From: an uncultured Oscillospiraceae bacterium
GTDB taxonomy: Bacteria; Bacillota; Clostridia; Oscillospirales; Oscillospiraceae
NCBI GenBank assembly: GCA_904395865.1
Contig: CAJFNY010000047.1
Coordinates: 1 to 33,504 of the forward strand
DNA: 33,504 nt
Reading direction: 5' to 3'
The notes beneath the pieces were generated by a model. That model was not told the origin of the DNA. It saw only the letters and a program-made list of their open reading frames with translations, and did no database searches. Below are positions 8,403 through 15,934 of the stretch, in pieces. The translations under genes were made by a program, and so were the position numbers. Each line of letters begins with the position of its first letter. The first letter of the stretch is position 1.

Positions 8403-8567
8403 GTGAAACTTGCCAGATTCGTTCTCAAGATCGTTGGCGGCAGCCTGGCCCTGGCCGGCCTCGTCTGTCTCATCATCGGGTACTGGGACAAGCTGACCGC
8501 GCCGCATCAGCTTTGCCCGGGCCGGAAGCGTCCGTCGGAGTACGACGACTACGCCGACGTCGACTGA
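8403..8567 (+). CDS. 54-residue single-span membrane protein
   Basis: A short gene with complete expression signals: a promoter (8338-8366), an AAGGAGG site, a GTG start at 8403 and terminators after the stop. The protein begins [13 protein letters not shown]. It has one membrane helix (about residues 9-27, ending LVCLIIGYW) and an acidic C-terminus ending YDDYADVD. An ATG two bases upstream is followed at once by TGA (ATGTGA), forming a start-stop element that overlaps the real start. I know of no function. Similar short proteins ending in Tyr/Asp-rich tails occur in Clostridia; that comparison is from memory. Confidence 0.8.
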   Translation: MKLARFVLKIVGGSLALAGLVCLIIGYWDKLTAPHQLCPGRKRPSEYDDYADVD

Positions 8568-8573
8568 ACCGCC

Positions 8574-8632
8574 ATGCGGGGCCGATCCCGGCCCCGCATT
8601 TGCCTGCCTGCCCCCGCCGCGGCGGGGGTTTT
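8574..8632 (+). terminator. Tandem terminators after the short membrane protein gene
   Basis: Two hairpins in a row. The first has a perfect 10-bp stem (8574-8583/8590-8599) followed by TTGCC. The second has an 8-bp stem (8611-8618/8621-8628) followed by TTTT and is the canonical one. Confidence 0.8.
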
Positions 8633-8712
8633 GCCGGCCCCGGCCGGGAGGGTCCGCCTCCGTCTCCGGGCTGCGGCCGCATCCATCACTCTTCTCAGGA
8701 AAAGGAACTCCC

Positions 8713-10275
8713 ATGACATTTCAAGACTTACAGCTGCTGCCCGCCCTGCTGCGGGCGGTGGCCGACATGGGCTACGAACAGCCCTCCCCCATCCAGGCCG
8801 CGGCCATTGGGCCGGTGCTGGCCGGCCGCGATCTCATCGGCTGCGCCCAGACCGGCACCGGCAAGACGGCCGCCTTCGCCATCCCCATCCTCCAGCGGCT
8901 CCAGAGCCGCGCGGACGGCACCCACAAGCCCATCCGCGCCCTGGTGCTGACACCCACCCGGGAGCTGGCCCTGCAGATCCAGGAGAACTTCCAGCTGTAC
9001 GGCAAGTACCTGCCGCTGCGCAGCACCGTGATCTTCGGCGGCGTGGGCCAGGCGCCCCAGGTGGAGGCCCTCCGGGCCGGCGTCGACATCCTGGTGGCCA
9101 CGCCCGGCCGGCTCAACGACCTGTGCAGCCAGGGGCACATCGACCTGCGGAAGCTGGAGACGTTCGTCCTGGACGAGGCCGACCGGATGCTGGACATGGG
9201 CTTCATCCACGACGTCCGGAAGGTCATCGCCCGCCTGCCCCAGCGGCGGCAGACGCTGCTTTTCTCCGCCACCATGCCCCAGGAGATCGCCGAGCTGTCG
9301 AAGCAGATCCTCCACAACCCGGTGCGCGTGGAGGTGACGCCGCCGGCCACCACCGTGGAGGCCATCGAGCAGACGCTCTACAAGGTGGACAAGCCCAACA
9401 AGAAGCGCCTGCTGGCCTGGCTGCTGGCCCGGCGGGACGAGCAGTCCGTCCTGGTGTTCACGGCCACGAAGCACGGGGCCGACCGGGTCGTCAAAGAGCT
9501 GGGCCAGGCCGGCGTGCAGGCCATGGCCATCCACGGCAACAAGAGCCAGACGAACCGCGTCAAGGCCCTGGAGAGCTTCAAGTCCGGCGCCATCCGCGTC
9601 CTGGTGGCCACGGACATCGCCGCCCGCGGCATCGACATCAGCGAGCTGCCGCTGGTCATCAACTACGACCTGCCCAACGTCCCCGAGACGTACGTCCACC
9701 GCATCGGCCGCACCGGCCGCGCCGGCCACAGCGGCGTGGCCATCAGCTTCTGCAACTTCGACGAGCAGGCGTACCTGCGGGACATCGAGAAGCTCACCGG
9801 CCGGAAGATCCCCGAGGTCACGGGCCACCCCTGGCCCATGGAGATCCTGGAGCCGACGCCCAAGGCCCAGCGGCCGCCCCGCCCGGGCCGCCAGCCGGCC
9901 CAGGCTGCCCCGGCGGAAGCGAAGCCGGCAAAATCCGAGCCGAAGCCGCCGAGGGCGGAGCAGAAGCCGGCAAAGGCCGAACCGAAGCCGGCCGCCGCCC
10001 CGGCGGACGCACCTTCCGCCGGGAAGTCCCGCCGCCGCGGCAAAAAGCAGCCCCAGCCTGCGGAGCCGGAGACGCCTGCCGCGCCGGCGGTGCAGCTGCC
10101 TCGGCAGGACCACAGGCCCGTCCCCCTGCCGCCGCCTCCGCCGGAGCCGCCGCGCCCGTCCCGGAAGCTCCGCTCCGGCGCGCCGACCATGCCGGGCCAT
10201 GTGGTGGCCTTCGCCGACGGGCGGCACCGCCGCCGCGGCGACCGCGGCCCCAAGTCCGGCGGCCGCTCCGGATAA
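8713..10275 (+). CDS. DEAD-box RNA helicase (RhlE/CshA-like) with long basic tail
   Basis: A 520-residue ATP-dependent RNA helicase for RNA remodelling in ribosome assembly or decay. All core motifs are present: Q motif (FQDLQLLP ... QPSPIQ), AQTGTGKT (45-52), [17 protein letters not shown] (154-157), SAT (185-187), [11 protein letters not shown] and HRIGRTGR (329-336). Residues from about 385 to the end form a low-complexity tail rich in Pro, Ala, Lys, Glu and Arg, ending in a basic cluster. Such tails tether RhlE-type helicases to RNA or to other proteins. The start is ATG 8713 behind AAAAGGAA. The gene is monocistronic, with a strong shared terminator after it. Confidence 0.95.
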   Translation: MTFQDLQLLPALLRAVADMGYEQPSPIQAAAIGPVLAGRDLIGCAQTGTGKTAAFAIPILQRLQSRADGTHKPIRALVLTPTRELALQIQENFQLYGKYLPLRSTVIFGGVGQAPQVEALRAGVDILVATPGRLNDLCSQGHIDLRKLETFVLDEADRMLDMGFIHDVRKVIARLPQRRQTLLFSATMPQEIAELSKQILHNPVRVEVTPPATTVEAIEQTLYKVDKPNKKRLLAWLLARRDEQSVLVFTATKHGADRVVKELGQAGVQAMAIHGNKSQTNRVKALESFKSGAIRVLVATDIAARGIDISELPLVINYDLPNVPETYVHRIGRTGRAGHSGVAISFCNFDEQAYLRDIEKLTGRKIPEVTGHPWPMEILEPTPKAQRPPRPGRQPAQAAPAEAKPAKSEPKPPRAEQKPAKAEPKPAAAPADAPSAGKSRRRGKKQPQPAEPETPAAPAVQLPRQDHRPVPLPPPPPEPPRPSRKLRSGAPTMPGHVVAFADGRHRRRGDRGPKSGGRSG

Positions 10276-10291
10276 AGGATGCAAATACGGA

Positions 10292-10326
10292 GGCCGGGCC
10301 TGCTTATGCAGGCCCGGCCCCTTTTA
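10292..10326. terminator. Bidirectional terminator between helicase and SLH gene
   Basis: A perfect 12-bp GC-rich stem (10292-10303/10308-10319), loop TTAT, and TTTTATT on the plus side. It lies between two convergent genes. Confidence 0.9.
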
Positions 10327-10337
10327 TTCAGCACGCT

Positions 10338-12008
10338 TCACTCCAGCCGCTCCCCGGTGGGCAGGTAGCGGGCCGCGTGGGCCGGCTCCCCGTTGAACGC
10401 CTCGCGCGTCACCAGCACGCAGCCGTCCTCGAAGGTGATGTCGGTGAAGATGTCGATGTCGATGTCCGTCTCCAGGACACCCAGGGTGTCGCCGAAGCGG
10501 TCGAAGCACGTGATCTCCCGGGTGTCGGTGCGCAGGGCGTAGACGCCGGCGCCGTCGGTGGGCAGGTCGCCGGGGCGACCGTTGACCACGTACACCGTGA
10601 ACAGCACCTGCGGCGCACCGCCGGCGGGGCAGCGGAAGTACTCGTACGTCCAGTCGTTGACCCACCGGGTGTAGAGGTCCTGCCCCACCTCGTCCATGGC
10701 GTTGGGGAACGGTCCGTACAGAGCCGTCCCGTCGGGGCCGTACAGCGTGTAGTACCCGTTCTCGCCGACGATGTAGCTGTCGCTCCAGCGGAGCGCCCGA
10801 AGGTTCTGTACCGACGGGAAGAACCGCGCCTGCCCGTTCTGTATCAGCCAGTTGCCATTCTCCCAGAGATTCACCACCAGACGGTCGCCGGTTCCGTCGG
10901 TCGGGATCACGTACCCCCGCCACGATGCGTCGGCCGGGCAGCTCCAGAGGATGTCCCCGTCCCGGTCGATGGCTGAAAGGGTCTCCCTGTCCGACCAGAC
11001 CATGGCCCGGCCGTCCCGCCATACGCCTGCCGCAGCATACTGCCGCCCCATGGTGCCGTCGGCGCGGATCAGCTGCCGGGCATAGCCGTAGCCGACCGTG
11101 TTCTCCGCCGGGATTGCCCAGCCCGCGCCGGAGGCCTCGTCCACCGACTCCAGCTGCCAGCCTTCCAGCAGCTGCCCGGTCTCCCAGTTGTACATCGCCG
11201 TGCGGAAGTCCGGCGCCATCACGCTGACCCACTTTCCGAAGATTGCCGTCTCATAGAAGATCCCGCCGCAGTCCCACAGGTCGGCCAGCAGGATGTTCCC
11301 TTCGGCGTCCTCCACATGCTCCCGGTGGACGCCCACGCCCACGTTGTCCGTTACTTCCCGGTACGGCGGCTCCTCCTCCGCCTCCGGCTCCGGCGGCACA
11401 GCGTAGGCGCGATCGTACAGCCGCAGCACCGTCGCCATGGACTGCTCCCGGGTGTACGGGCCGTCTGGGTCGAAGCGGTTATCCCCCACCCCGGCCATGA
11501 CGCCCCGGGCGTACGCCCAGTAGACGCCCTCCCGGCTCCAGGACCGCAGGTCCGCCCCGTCGGCGAACACGTGGGGCAGGATCGTCTCCGGCTCCGTCCG
11601 CAGGCCCGCCAGGCGGTGCAGCATCACCGCGGCCTCCTGCCGCGCGATGGGATCGTCCGGGGCAAACCGCCCGTCCCCCACGCCGTTGACGACGCCCAGG
11701 GCCGCGCAGAGCAGCACATCCTCGTCGCCGCAGTCGGTGAAGGCGTCGACCTGCGGCTCCGCCGCCTCCACCAGCCCCTGCGCCTCCCAGACCCGGTACA
11801 GCGACGCCGCCAGGGCGCAGAACTCCGCCCGGGTGATGGGCGCGTCGTACTTCCCGTCCAGCGCCTCCGGCACGAGGCCGGCCTCCCGGGCGGCCTCCAC
11901 CTCCGCCTGCGCCCAGGCGCTGGGCGCCTCCTCCGCCGCCAGCGCGGGCACGGCCAGAACGGCCAGCGCCAGCACCAGAGCCGCCGCGCGGAATCCTCGA
12001 AGTTTCAT
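10338..12008 (-). CDS. Secreted SLH-domain protein with WG-repeat-like C-terminal region
   Basis: A 556-residue exported protein. It starts with a signal peptide (basic KLRGFR, hydrophobic core, AxA cleavage near residue 24). Three S-layer homology repeats follow at about 26-75, 86-135 and 143-195. Each has the pattern of a helix, then G-(V/D)-G-(D/N)-x-R-F-x-P-D-x-P-x-x-R-(Q/E), seen as GVGDGRFAPDDPIARQEA and GVGDNRFDPDGPYTREQS. SLH domains anchor proteins to pyruvylated secondary cell-wall polymers. The remaining ~340 residues are Trp/Gly/Asp-rich short strands (VWRDGRAMVWSDRET, TLYGPDGTALYG) that look like a WG-repeat or beta-propeller fold. The gene has its own extended -10 and is convergent with the helicase gene. 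The binding partner of the C-terminal domain is unknown. Confidence 0.88.
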   Translation of the reverse strand: MKLRGFRAAALVLALAVLAVPALAAEEAPSAWAQAEVEAAREAGLVPEALDGKYDAPITRAEFCALAASLYRVWEAQGLVEAAEPQVDAFTDCGDEDVLLCAALGVVNGVGDGRFAPDDPIARQEAAVMLHRLAGLRTEPETILPHVFADGADLRSWSREGVYWAYARGVMAGVGDNRFDPDGPYTREQSMATVLRLYDRAYAVPPEPEAEEEPPYREVTDNVGVGVHREHVEDAEGNILLADLWDCGGIFYETAIFGKWVSVMAPDFRTAMYNWETGQLLEGWQLESVDEASGAGWAIPAENTVGYGYARQLIRADGTMGRQYAAAGVWRDGRAMVWSDRETLSAIDRDGDILWSCPADASWRGYVIPTDGTGDRLVVNLWENGNWLIQNGQARFFPSVQNLRALRWSDSYIVGENGYYTLYGPDGTALYGPFPNAMDEVGQDLYTRWVNDWTYEYFRCPAGGAPQVLFTVYVVNGRPGDLPTDGAGVYALRTDTREITCFDRFGDTLGVLETDIDIDIFTDITFEDGCVLVTREAFNGEPAHAARYLPTGERLE

Positions 12009-12036
12009 GTACTTCCACTCCCTTCCGGTTTTCTTC

Positions 12037-12045
12037 AGTATACCA
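12037..12045 (-). promoter_or_regulatory. Extended -10 promoter of the SLH gene
   Basis: On the minus strand TGG precedes TATACT (12037-12042). No strong -35 is seen at 17 bp. Confidence 0.6.
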
Positions 12046-12116
12046 CAGAAGTGCCGCGTTTTTCCGCCAATTGACCGGCTTTCGCAGAGAGCCGCCGGCG
12101 TGCGCCAATTTTCCCA

Positions 12117-12145
12117 TGGAAAAATGCGGCCGGCTGTGATATACT
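12117..12145 (+). promoter_or_regulatory. Promoter of smpB
   Basis: TGGAAA (12117-12122), a 17-bp spacer, and TATACT (12140-12145) with an extended TGA. Confidence 0.75.
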
Positions 12146-12182
12146 AACTCCACGGAATCGAGCGTAAAGGATGGTAAACACG

Positions 12183-12647
12183 ATGGACTCCAAAGGCATC
12201 AAAGTCGTCGCCCGGAATCAGAAGGCCTTTCACGACTACTTCGTGGAGGAGCGCTTCGAGGCCGGCATCGAGCTTTTCGGCACAGAGGTCAAGTCCATCC
12301 GCCAGGGGACGCTGAATCTGAAGGACGCCTGGTGCAACATCCAGGGTGGGGAGCTCTTCCTCCGGCAGATGCACATCAGCCCGTACGAAAAGGGCAACAT
12401 CTTCAACAGGGATCCCATGCGCCCCCGCCGCCTGCTGATGCACAAGCGGGAGATCCGGCGCCTTTACGGTCAGATCAAGCAGGCGGGCTACTCCCTGATC
12501 CCGCTGTCCGTCTACTTCAAAAACGCCCGGGTCAAGGTGGAGATCGCCCTCTGCCGCGGCAAAAAGCTCTACGACAAGCGTGAGGACGCCGCCCGCAAGG
12601 ACGCCAAGCGCCAGATGGACCGGGCGATGAAAGAAAGGAATCACTGA
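12183..12647 (+). CDS. smpB: SsrA-binding protein SmpB
   Basis: A 154-residue tmRNA-binding protein that delivers tmRNA to stalled ribosomes for trans-translation. Conserved segments are visible: [33 protein letters not shown], the [15 protein letters not shown] stretch, and the basic C-terminal tail [16 protein letters not shown] that enters the mRNA channel. I use ATG 12183 rather than ATG 12171, because AAAGGATGG is well spaced from the former and abuts the latter. The resulting length matches the family. Its RNA partner ssrA lies about 1.4 kb downstream on the same strand, a common linkage in Firmicutes. The cyclophilin gene starts 4 bp after its stop. Confidence 0.96.
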   Translation: MDSKGIKVVARNQKAFHDYFVEERFEAGIELFGTEVKSIRQGTLNLKDAWCNIQGGELFLRQMHISPYEKGNIFNRDPMRPRRLLMHKREIRRLYGQIKQAGYSLIPLSVYFKNARVKVEIALCRGKKLYDKREDAARKDAKRQMDRAMKERNH

Positions 12648-12651
12648 GACT

Positions 12652-13188
12652 ATGGCAAATCCCACTGCAACCATCGAAATGGAGAACGGCGGCAGAATCG
12701 TCTGCGAGCTGTATCCCGACGTGGCGCCCCAGTCGGTGCGCAACTTCATCTCCCTGGCCAACCGGGGCTTCTACGACGGCCTGATCTTCCACCGGGTCAT
12801 CTCCGGCTTCATGATCCAGGGCGGCTGCCCCGAGGGCACCGGCATGGGCGGCCCCGGGTACTGCATCCGCGGCGAGTTCCGGCTCAACGGCGTCCCCAAC
12901 GACGTGAGCCACACCCGCGGCGTGCTGTCCATGGCGCGGGCCCAGTCGCCCAACTCCGCCGGCAGCCAGTTCTTCATCATGCACGCCGACGGCGACTACC
13001 TGGACGGCCAGTACGCGGCCTTCGGCCGGGTGACGGAGGGCATGGACACCGTGGATGCCATCGCCGCCGTGGAGACCGACCGGAACGACCGGCCCCGCCA
13101 GGAGCAGAAGATCCGCTCCATCACCGTGGACACCCACGGCGAGACGTACCCTGAGCCGGAGAAGCTGGCAGATCCGTACCGCAGATGA
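12652..13188 (+). CDS. Cyclophilin-type peptidyl-prolyl isomerase
   Basis: A 178-residue cytoplasmic cis-trans prolyl isomerase. The cyclophilin core is clear: NFISLANRGFYDGLIFHRVI, FMIQGGCPEGTGMGGPGY (catalytic Arg in FHRV), GVLSMARAQSPNSAGSQFFI and the C-terminal AAFGRVTEGMD. No signal peptide is seen, so it acts in the cytoplasm. It starts 4 bp after smpB, with its ribosome site inside the end of that gene. Its last four bases (ATGA) overlap the start of the next gene, so smpB, this gene and the dehydrogenase gene form one operon. Confidence 0.95.
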   Translation: MANPTATIEMENGGRIVCELYPDVAPQSVRNFISLANRGFYDGLIFHRVISGFMIQGGCPEGTGMGGPGYCIRGEFRLNGVPNDVSHTRGVLSMARAQSPNSAGSQFFIMHADGDYLDGQYAAFGRVTEGMDTVDAIAAVETDRNDRPRQEQKIRSITVDTHGETYPEPEKLADPYRR

Positions 13189-13946
13189 AGCGCATTGCCC
13201 TGATCACCGGCGCCTCCCGCGGCCTGGGCCGCGCGCTGGCCGCAGCAGCGGCCGCCGCCCTGCCGGAGCTGGAGGAACTCTGGCTCGTCTCCCGAAACAT
13301 CACCGTCACCGAGGAGCTGGCGGCCGCCTGCGGCGGCAGGCCCCTGCGGCCGATCTGCCTGGACCTCTGCCAGCCGGCCTCCTTCGCCGCTCTGCGGGAG
13401 CAGTTGCAGGAGGCGGAGGCCGACATCCGGCTGCTGGTCAACAACGCCGGCTGCGGCTTCCTCTCCGACGTGGCCGACAGCCCGGCCCGGTGGATCGCCG
13501 CCATGACGGACCTGAACACGCGGGCGCTGTCCCTGGTGACGCATCTGGCCCTGCCCCACATGGCCGCCGGCAGCCACATCATCAACGTCGCGTCCATCGC
13601 CTCCTTCTGCCCGACGCCCCGGATGACGGTCTACAGCGCCACCAAGGCGTACGTGACCGCCTTCAGCCGCGGCCTGCGGGAGGAGCTGCGTCCCCGCGGC
13701 ATCACCGTCACCGCCGTCTGCCCCGGCCCCATGGACACGGAGTTCCTGGACATCGGCGGCATCCGCGGCAACTCCAAAACCTTCTCCACCCTGCCCTACT
13801 GCCGGCCGGAGCGGGTGGCCCGCGGCGCCCTCCGCGCCGCCCTGCGGGACCGTGCCGTTTACACGCCGCAGGGCTTCTACAAGCTGTACCGCGTCCTGGC
13901 AAAGCTTCTGCCCCAGGCCTGGGTCGTGCGCATTGCCGCCACATAG
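13185..13946 (+). CDS. Short-chain dehydrogenase/reductase
   Basis: A 253-residue Rossmann-fold oxidoreductase of the classical SDR type. Visible motifs are the dinucleotide loop TGASRGLG (8-15), NNAG (86-89), catalytic Ser137 and Y150-S-A-T-K154. The PGPMDTEF segment after the fold matches SDRs acting on lipid-like or small carbonyl substrates. An Arg in VSRN after strand 2 suggests NADPH preference. It overlaps the cyclophilin gene by 4 bp and is translationally coupled to it. The substrate is unknown. The tmRNA promoter begins 5 bp after its stop codon. Confidence 0.92.
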   Translation: MKRIALITGASRGLGRALAAAAAAALPELEELWLVSRNITVTEELAAACGGRPLRPICLDLCQPASFAALREQLQEAEADIRLLVNNAGCGFLSDVADSPARWIAAMTDLNTRALSLVTHLALPHMAAGSHIINVASIASFCPTPRMTVYSATKAYVTAFSRGLREELRPRGITVTAVCPGPMDTEFLDIGGIRGNSKTFSTLPYCRPERVARGALRAALRDRAVYTPQGFYKLYRVLAKLLPQAWVVRIAAT

Positions 13947-13951
13947 ACCTC

Positions 13952-13980
13952 TTGACCGCCGGCAGAAAGCCTGTTATAAT
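13952..13980 (+). promoter_or_regulatory. Promoter of ssrA
   Basis: TTGACC (13952-13957), a 17-bp spacer, and TATAAT (13975-13980): near consensus, as expected for an abundant stable RNA. The start site would be near 13987, leaving a leader of about 55 bases to be removed by RNase P. Confidence 0.9.
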
Positions 13981-14041
13981 GAATTCCCCTGCCGGGGGCT
14001 GCCCTGGCATCCCGTCCCGCCGCAGCCGCGGCGGGCCCCAT

Positions 14042-14389
14042 GGGGGCGTACCGGTTTCGACGGGGGCAGCGCGGCTGGAATAGCGAGCAGAGGCGCCTGG
14101 CCTCTATAAAACGGGCAATTTTCAAAATTAACTGACAACAATCAAGTTGCCCTGGCTGCCTAATTAGGCCGCCCGTCCCACCCGGAAGGACCACGAGCCG
14201 GGATGGGGCGTCATTCAGTGGTGCCCGTGCGTATGGTAAGCTTTGCCCATACCATGAATCATGAAGCTACTGAGCCGTAAAGGGTGTCAATTCCCGCTGC
14301 GGCGAGGGAATGCAAAGAATTGACTGCGCTCGGAGAAGTTCCTGTCAACCTGCTTTCGGACAGGGGTTCGACTCCCCTCGCCTCCACCA
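14042..14389 (+). ncRNA. ssrA: Transfer-messenger RNA (tmRNA)
   Basis: A one-piece tmRNA of 348 bases ending in an encoded CCA. The 5' GGGGGCG pairs with the 3' CGCCTCC before ACCA, forming the acceptor stem. The tRNA-like 5' part GTTTCGAC and the T-arm GGGGTTCGACTCCCC are conserved. The tag frame ends at TAA 14161-14163 and reads back through VALAA. In that frame the open stretch begins near GGG 14113, giving a tag of about 16 residues, GQFSKLTDNNQVALAA. It resembles the long Bacillus-type tag that ends NQNVALAA. The resume codon is inferred, not proven. A tag ending in ALAA marks stalled proteins for ClpXP-type proteolysis. Confidence 0.97.
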
Positions 14390-14392
14390 CGT

Positions 14393-14448
14393 CGGAGCAA
14401 AGTCCGCTTTGCTCCGGCGTTCTTTTTGCCTTTGGCGAAAAGAACGCC
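14393..14448 (+). terminator. ssrA terminator: two stacked hairpins (copy 1)
   Basis: First hairpin: CGGAGCAAAG/CTTTGCTCCG (14393-14402/14407-14416), loop TCCG. It is followed by a T-rich stretch that itself forms the arm of a second hairpin, with a 15-bp stem containing one G-T pair (14416-14430/14434-14448). The T run of the first is therefore sequestered by the second. Confidence 0.8.
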
Positions 14449-14475
14449 ATCCGCCCGCTCCCTTGCTCCTCCTCT

Positions 14476-14534
14476 CCAAACCGGACCCGCTGTCGCTGGG
14501 CTCCGGTTTGGGGCCGCCGCTTCGCGGCGGTTTT
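14476..14534 (+). terminator. Further hairpins in the gene-free region after ssrA
   Basis: A 10-bp stem CCAAACCGGA/TCCGGTTTGG (14476-14485/14502-14511) is followed at once by a 7-bp stem CCGCCGC/GCGGCGG (14514-14520/14524-14530) with TTTTGTCTT after it, a canonical intrinsic terminator. Confidence 0.7.
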
Positions 14535-14578
14535 GTCTTATTGCGAGAAAATACCATTTTTAACCGTCCCTTCCACAC

Positions 14579-14612
14579 CGGAGCAACGTCCGCTTTGCTC
14601 CGGCGTCTTTTT
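14579..14612 (+). repeat. Second copy of the ssrA-terminator hairpin
   Basis: The stem-loop at 14393-14416 recurs at 14579-14602 with a single base change (CGGAGCAACG), the same TCCG loop and the same CTTTGCTCCG arm, followed by CTTTTT. The copies are about 186 bp apart. No gene is seen between 14390 and 14711. Confidence 0.85.
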
Positions 14613-14678
14613 CTGTCTGCGGCAAACAGACGTCCGTGCGCACCGGTTTGCGGGCTCCGGGCGGTGCGGATGGAATGG

Positions 14679-14705
14679 CCCCGTGCGCCGCATCGGCGCA
14701 CGGGG
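14679..14705. terminator. Hairpin between ssrA region and the nitroreductase-like gene
   Basis: A perfect 12-bp stem (CCCCGTGCGCCG and complement) with loop CAT. It lies just beyond the stop of the minus-strand gene at 14712. A short CTTTG follows on the plus side only. Confidence 0.5.
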
Positions 14706-14711
14706 CTTTGC

Positions 14712-15377
14712 TCATCCCCAGGTGAAGTTTTCGCGGCCGGCCCCCAGCTCGAAGTGGTATTTGGCGATGCCGAGGTCGATCCTGCTGTAAAAGCCGATTC
14801 CGGCCGTGGCCGTGACGGTGCTGCCGCGCAGGGTAAATTGGAACTTCTGCTGGTTCATCGCCGTGGGCGCCAGCAGCGCCGCGTCCACGCCCCGCAGGAA
14901 CCAGTCCGGCGGCGGCGCCTCCACATCCATGACACGCTCCCGCGGCTTCATCTTGTGGGGGACGCCGTTCGTCTCCCCGTAGCCGACGGCAATGACGAGG
15001 CAGAGCCGCTCTCCCGGGCGGAGCTGCCCGGCGGCGCATCCCCTGCGGTACGTCATGGCGACCCAGCAGGTGTTCAGGCCCAGCATCTGCGCGAAGAGCA
15101 CGATCTTCTCCCCGTAATAGCCGCACCGCTCCTCCAGGTCCGGCCCCTTCTCCCCGGCCAGCACGACGTAGTTTCTGACGCCGGAAAACCTGCCGTAATG
15201 GGCCATCCGGCCGGAAAAGGCCTCCGGCTCGTCCAGCACCAGCTGCAGGTGCAGGCCGCTCTCGCGGCTGCACTGTTCCACGAAGCGCTGCAGCGCCTCC
15301 AGCGTCGCCCCCTCGATGGGCCGGTCCGTATACGACCGGACCGAGTGCCGTTCACGCATCGCCTGCAATTCATCCAT
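14712..15377 (-). CDS. Nitroreductase-like flavoprotein (putative TM nitroreductase type)
   Basis: A 221-residue enzyme of the divergent nitroreductase group with two half-domains. It begins with the FMN-binding ERHSVRSYTDRPI and a helix LEALQRFVEQC. It has the GYYGEKIVLFAQMLGLNTCWVAMTYRR core, and then a second half with PPPDWFLRGVDAALLAPTAMNQQKFQFTL, where the family's second flavin-contact region lies. Despite the family nickname, no membrane segment is evident. The start at 15377 follows AGGGGGAAT. The ArsR regulator gene lies 20 bp upstream on the same strand, so the two form an operon, and the regulator probably controls this enzyme. The substrate is unknown. Confidence 0.85.
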   Translation of the reverse strand: MDELQAMRERHSVRSYTDRPIEGATLEALQRFVEQCSRESGLHLQLVLDEPEAFSGRMAHYGRFSGVRNYVVLAGEKGPDLEERCGYYGEKIVLFAQMLGLNTCWVAMTYRRGCAAGQLRPGERLCLVIAVGYGETNGVPHKMKPRERVMDVEAPPPDWFLRGVDAALLAPTAMNQQKFQFTLRGSTVTATAGIGFYSRIDLGIAKYHFELGAGRENFTWG

Positions 15378-15397
15378 TCGAGATTCCCCCTGTCGTT

Positions 15398-15793
15398 TTA
15401 CGGCGCATCGCCGGTGGGCAGCGGCTGACAGGCAAGCCCGTCGCCGCCGCCCCGGTCCGGGACGTACTTCATAAACTCCCGCACATCGCAGAACAGCGTA
15501 ATCAGATTGTCCAGCTGGCCGGCCTCCGGATCCAGGTAGTAGTAGATGCGCGTCCCCTCTCTCCGGCTTTTCACCATCCCGGCGTCTTTCAGAATCTGCA
15601 TATGGTGCGAGATTGCCGGGCGGGAGAGATTCGTCCGCTCCGCAATCTCCAGCACGCGGTTCCCGCCGCACGGCCCGTTCAGCATCATGCAGAGCAGATA
15701 CTGCCGCGTCTCGTCCCCGAGGGCGGTCAGCAGCTTCCGGCAGGCCCGGAATTCGCGCTCCAGCCGTCTGATATCCTCGATCGTGTTCTGCAT
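15398..15793 (-). CDS. ArsR-family winged-helix transcriptional regulator
   Basis: A 131-residue DNA-binding repressor. The winged helix-turn-helix is clear: LTALGDETRQYLLCMML, LEIAERTNLSRPAISHHMQILKDAGMV and the wing SRREGTRIYYYLD. The classic ELCVCDL metal site of ArsR/SmtB is absent; only scattered Cys residues remain (C18, C35, C42 region), so sensing of a non-metal signal or redox state is more likely. A palindrome TTCAG-CGC-CTGAA lies in its leader at 15812-15824 and may be its own operator. The nitroreductase-like gene follows in the same operon. Confidence 0.9.
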   Translation of the reverse strand: MQNTIEDIRRLEREFRACRKLLTALGDETRQYLLCMMLNGPCGGNRVLEIAERTNLSRPAISHHMQILKDAGMVKSRREGTRIYYYLDPEAGQLDNLITLFCDVREFMKYVPDRGGGDGLACQPLPTGDAP

Positions 15794-15811
15794 CTCATCA
15801 GCTCCGTTCGT

Positions 15812-15837
15812 TTCAGCGCCTGAACAGTAAAATCATA
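15812..15837 (-). promoter_or_regulatory. ArsR promoter -10 and candidate operator
   Basis: On the minus strand TATGAT (15832-15837) is preceded by TGG, an extended -10. A perfect 5-3-5 palindrome TTCAG-CGC-CTGAA lies at 15812-15824, near the expected transcription start. Confidence 0.5.
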
Positions 15838-15900
15838 CCACAATCCGCAGAAAACTGCACGTCCGTAAAGAATCTCGAGATGCACCGGGCAGAAACCGGC

Positions 15901-15926
15901 GGCGCGGCCGGAAATCCGGCCGCGCC
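15901..15926 (-). terminator. Hairpin after the aldo/keto reductase gene
   Basis: A perfect 12-bp stem GGCGCGGCCGGA/TCCGGCCGCGCC with a 2-base core loop, 9 bp past the stop. GGTTTCT follows on the minus strand. Confidence 0.7.
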
Positions 15927-15934
15927 GCAGTCCC

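Noticed and set aside
9880-10060. Repetitive lysine/proline-coding stretch in the helicase gene as a repeat array or recent expansion
   Set aside because: Units are imperfect and fit ordinary low-complexity tail sequence of RhlE-type helicases; no exact tandem repeat was seen.
14115-14135. Alternative tmRNA tag frame starting GCA and stopping at TGA
   Set aside because: It starts with the usual Ala codon but ends after six residues without the ALAA-type end needed for proteolysis; the overlapping frame ends VALAA.
14310-15428. A long plus-strand open frame from within ssrA across the downstream region
   Set aside because: It begins inside tmRNA, crosses several hairpins and is antisense to the nitroreductase-like gene. 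Its product has no family features.
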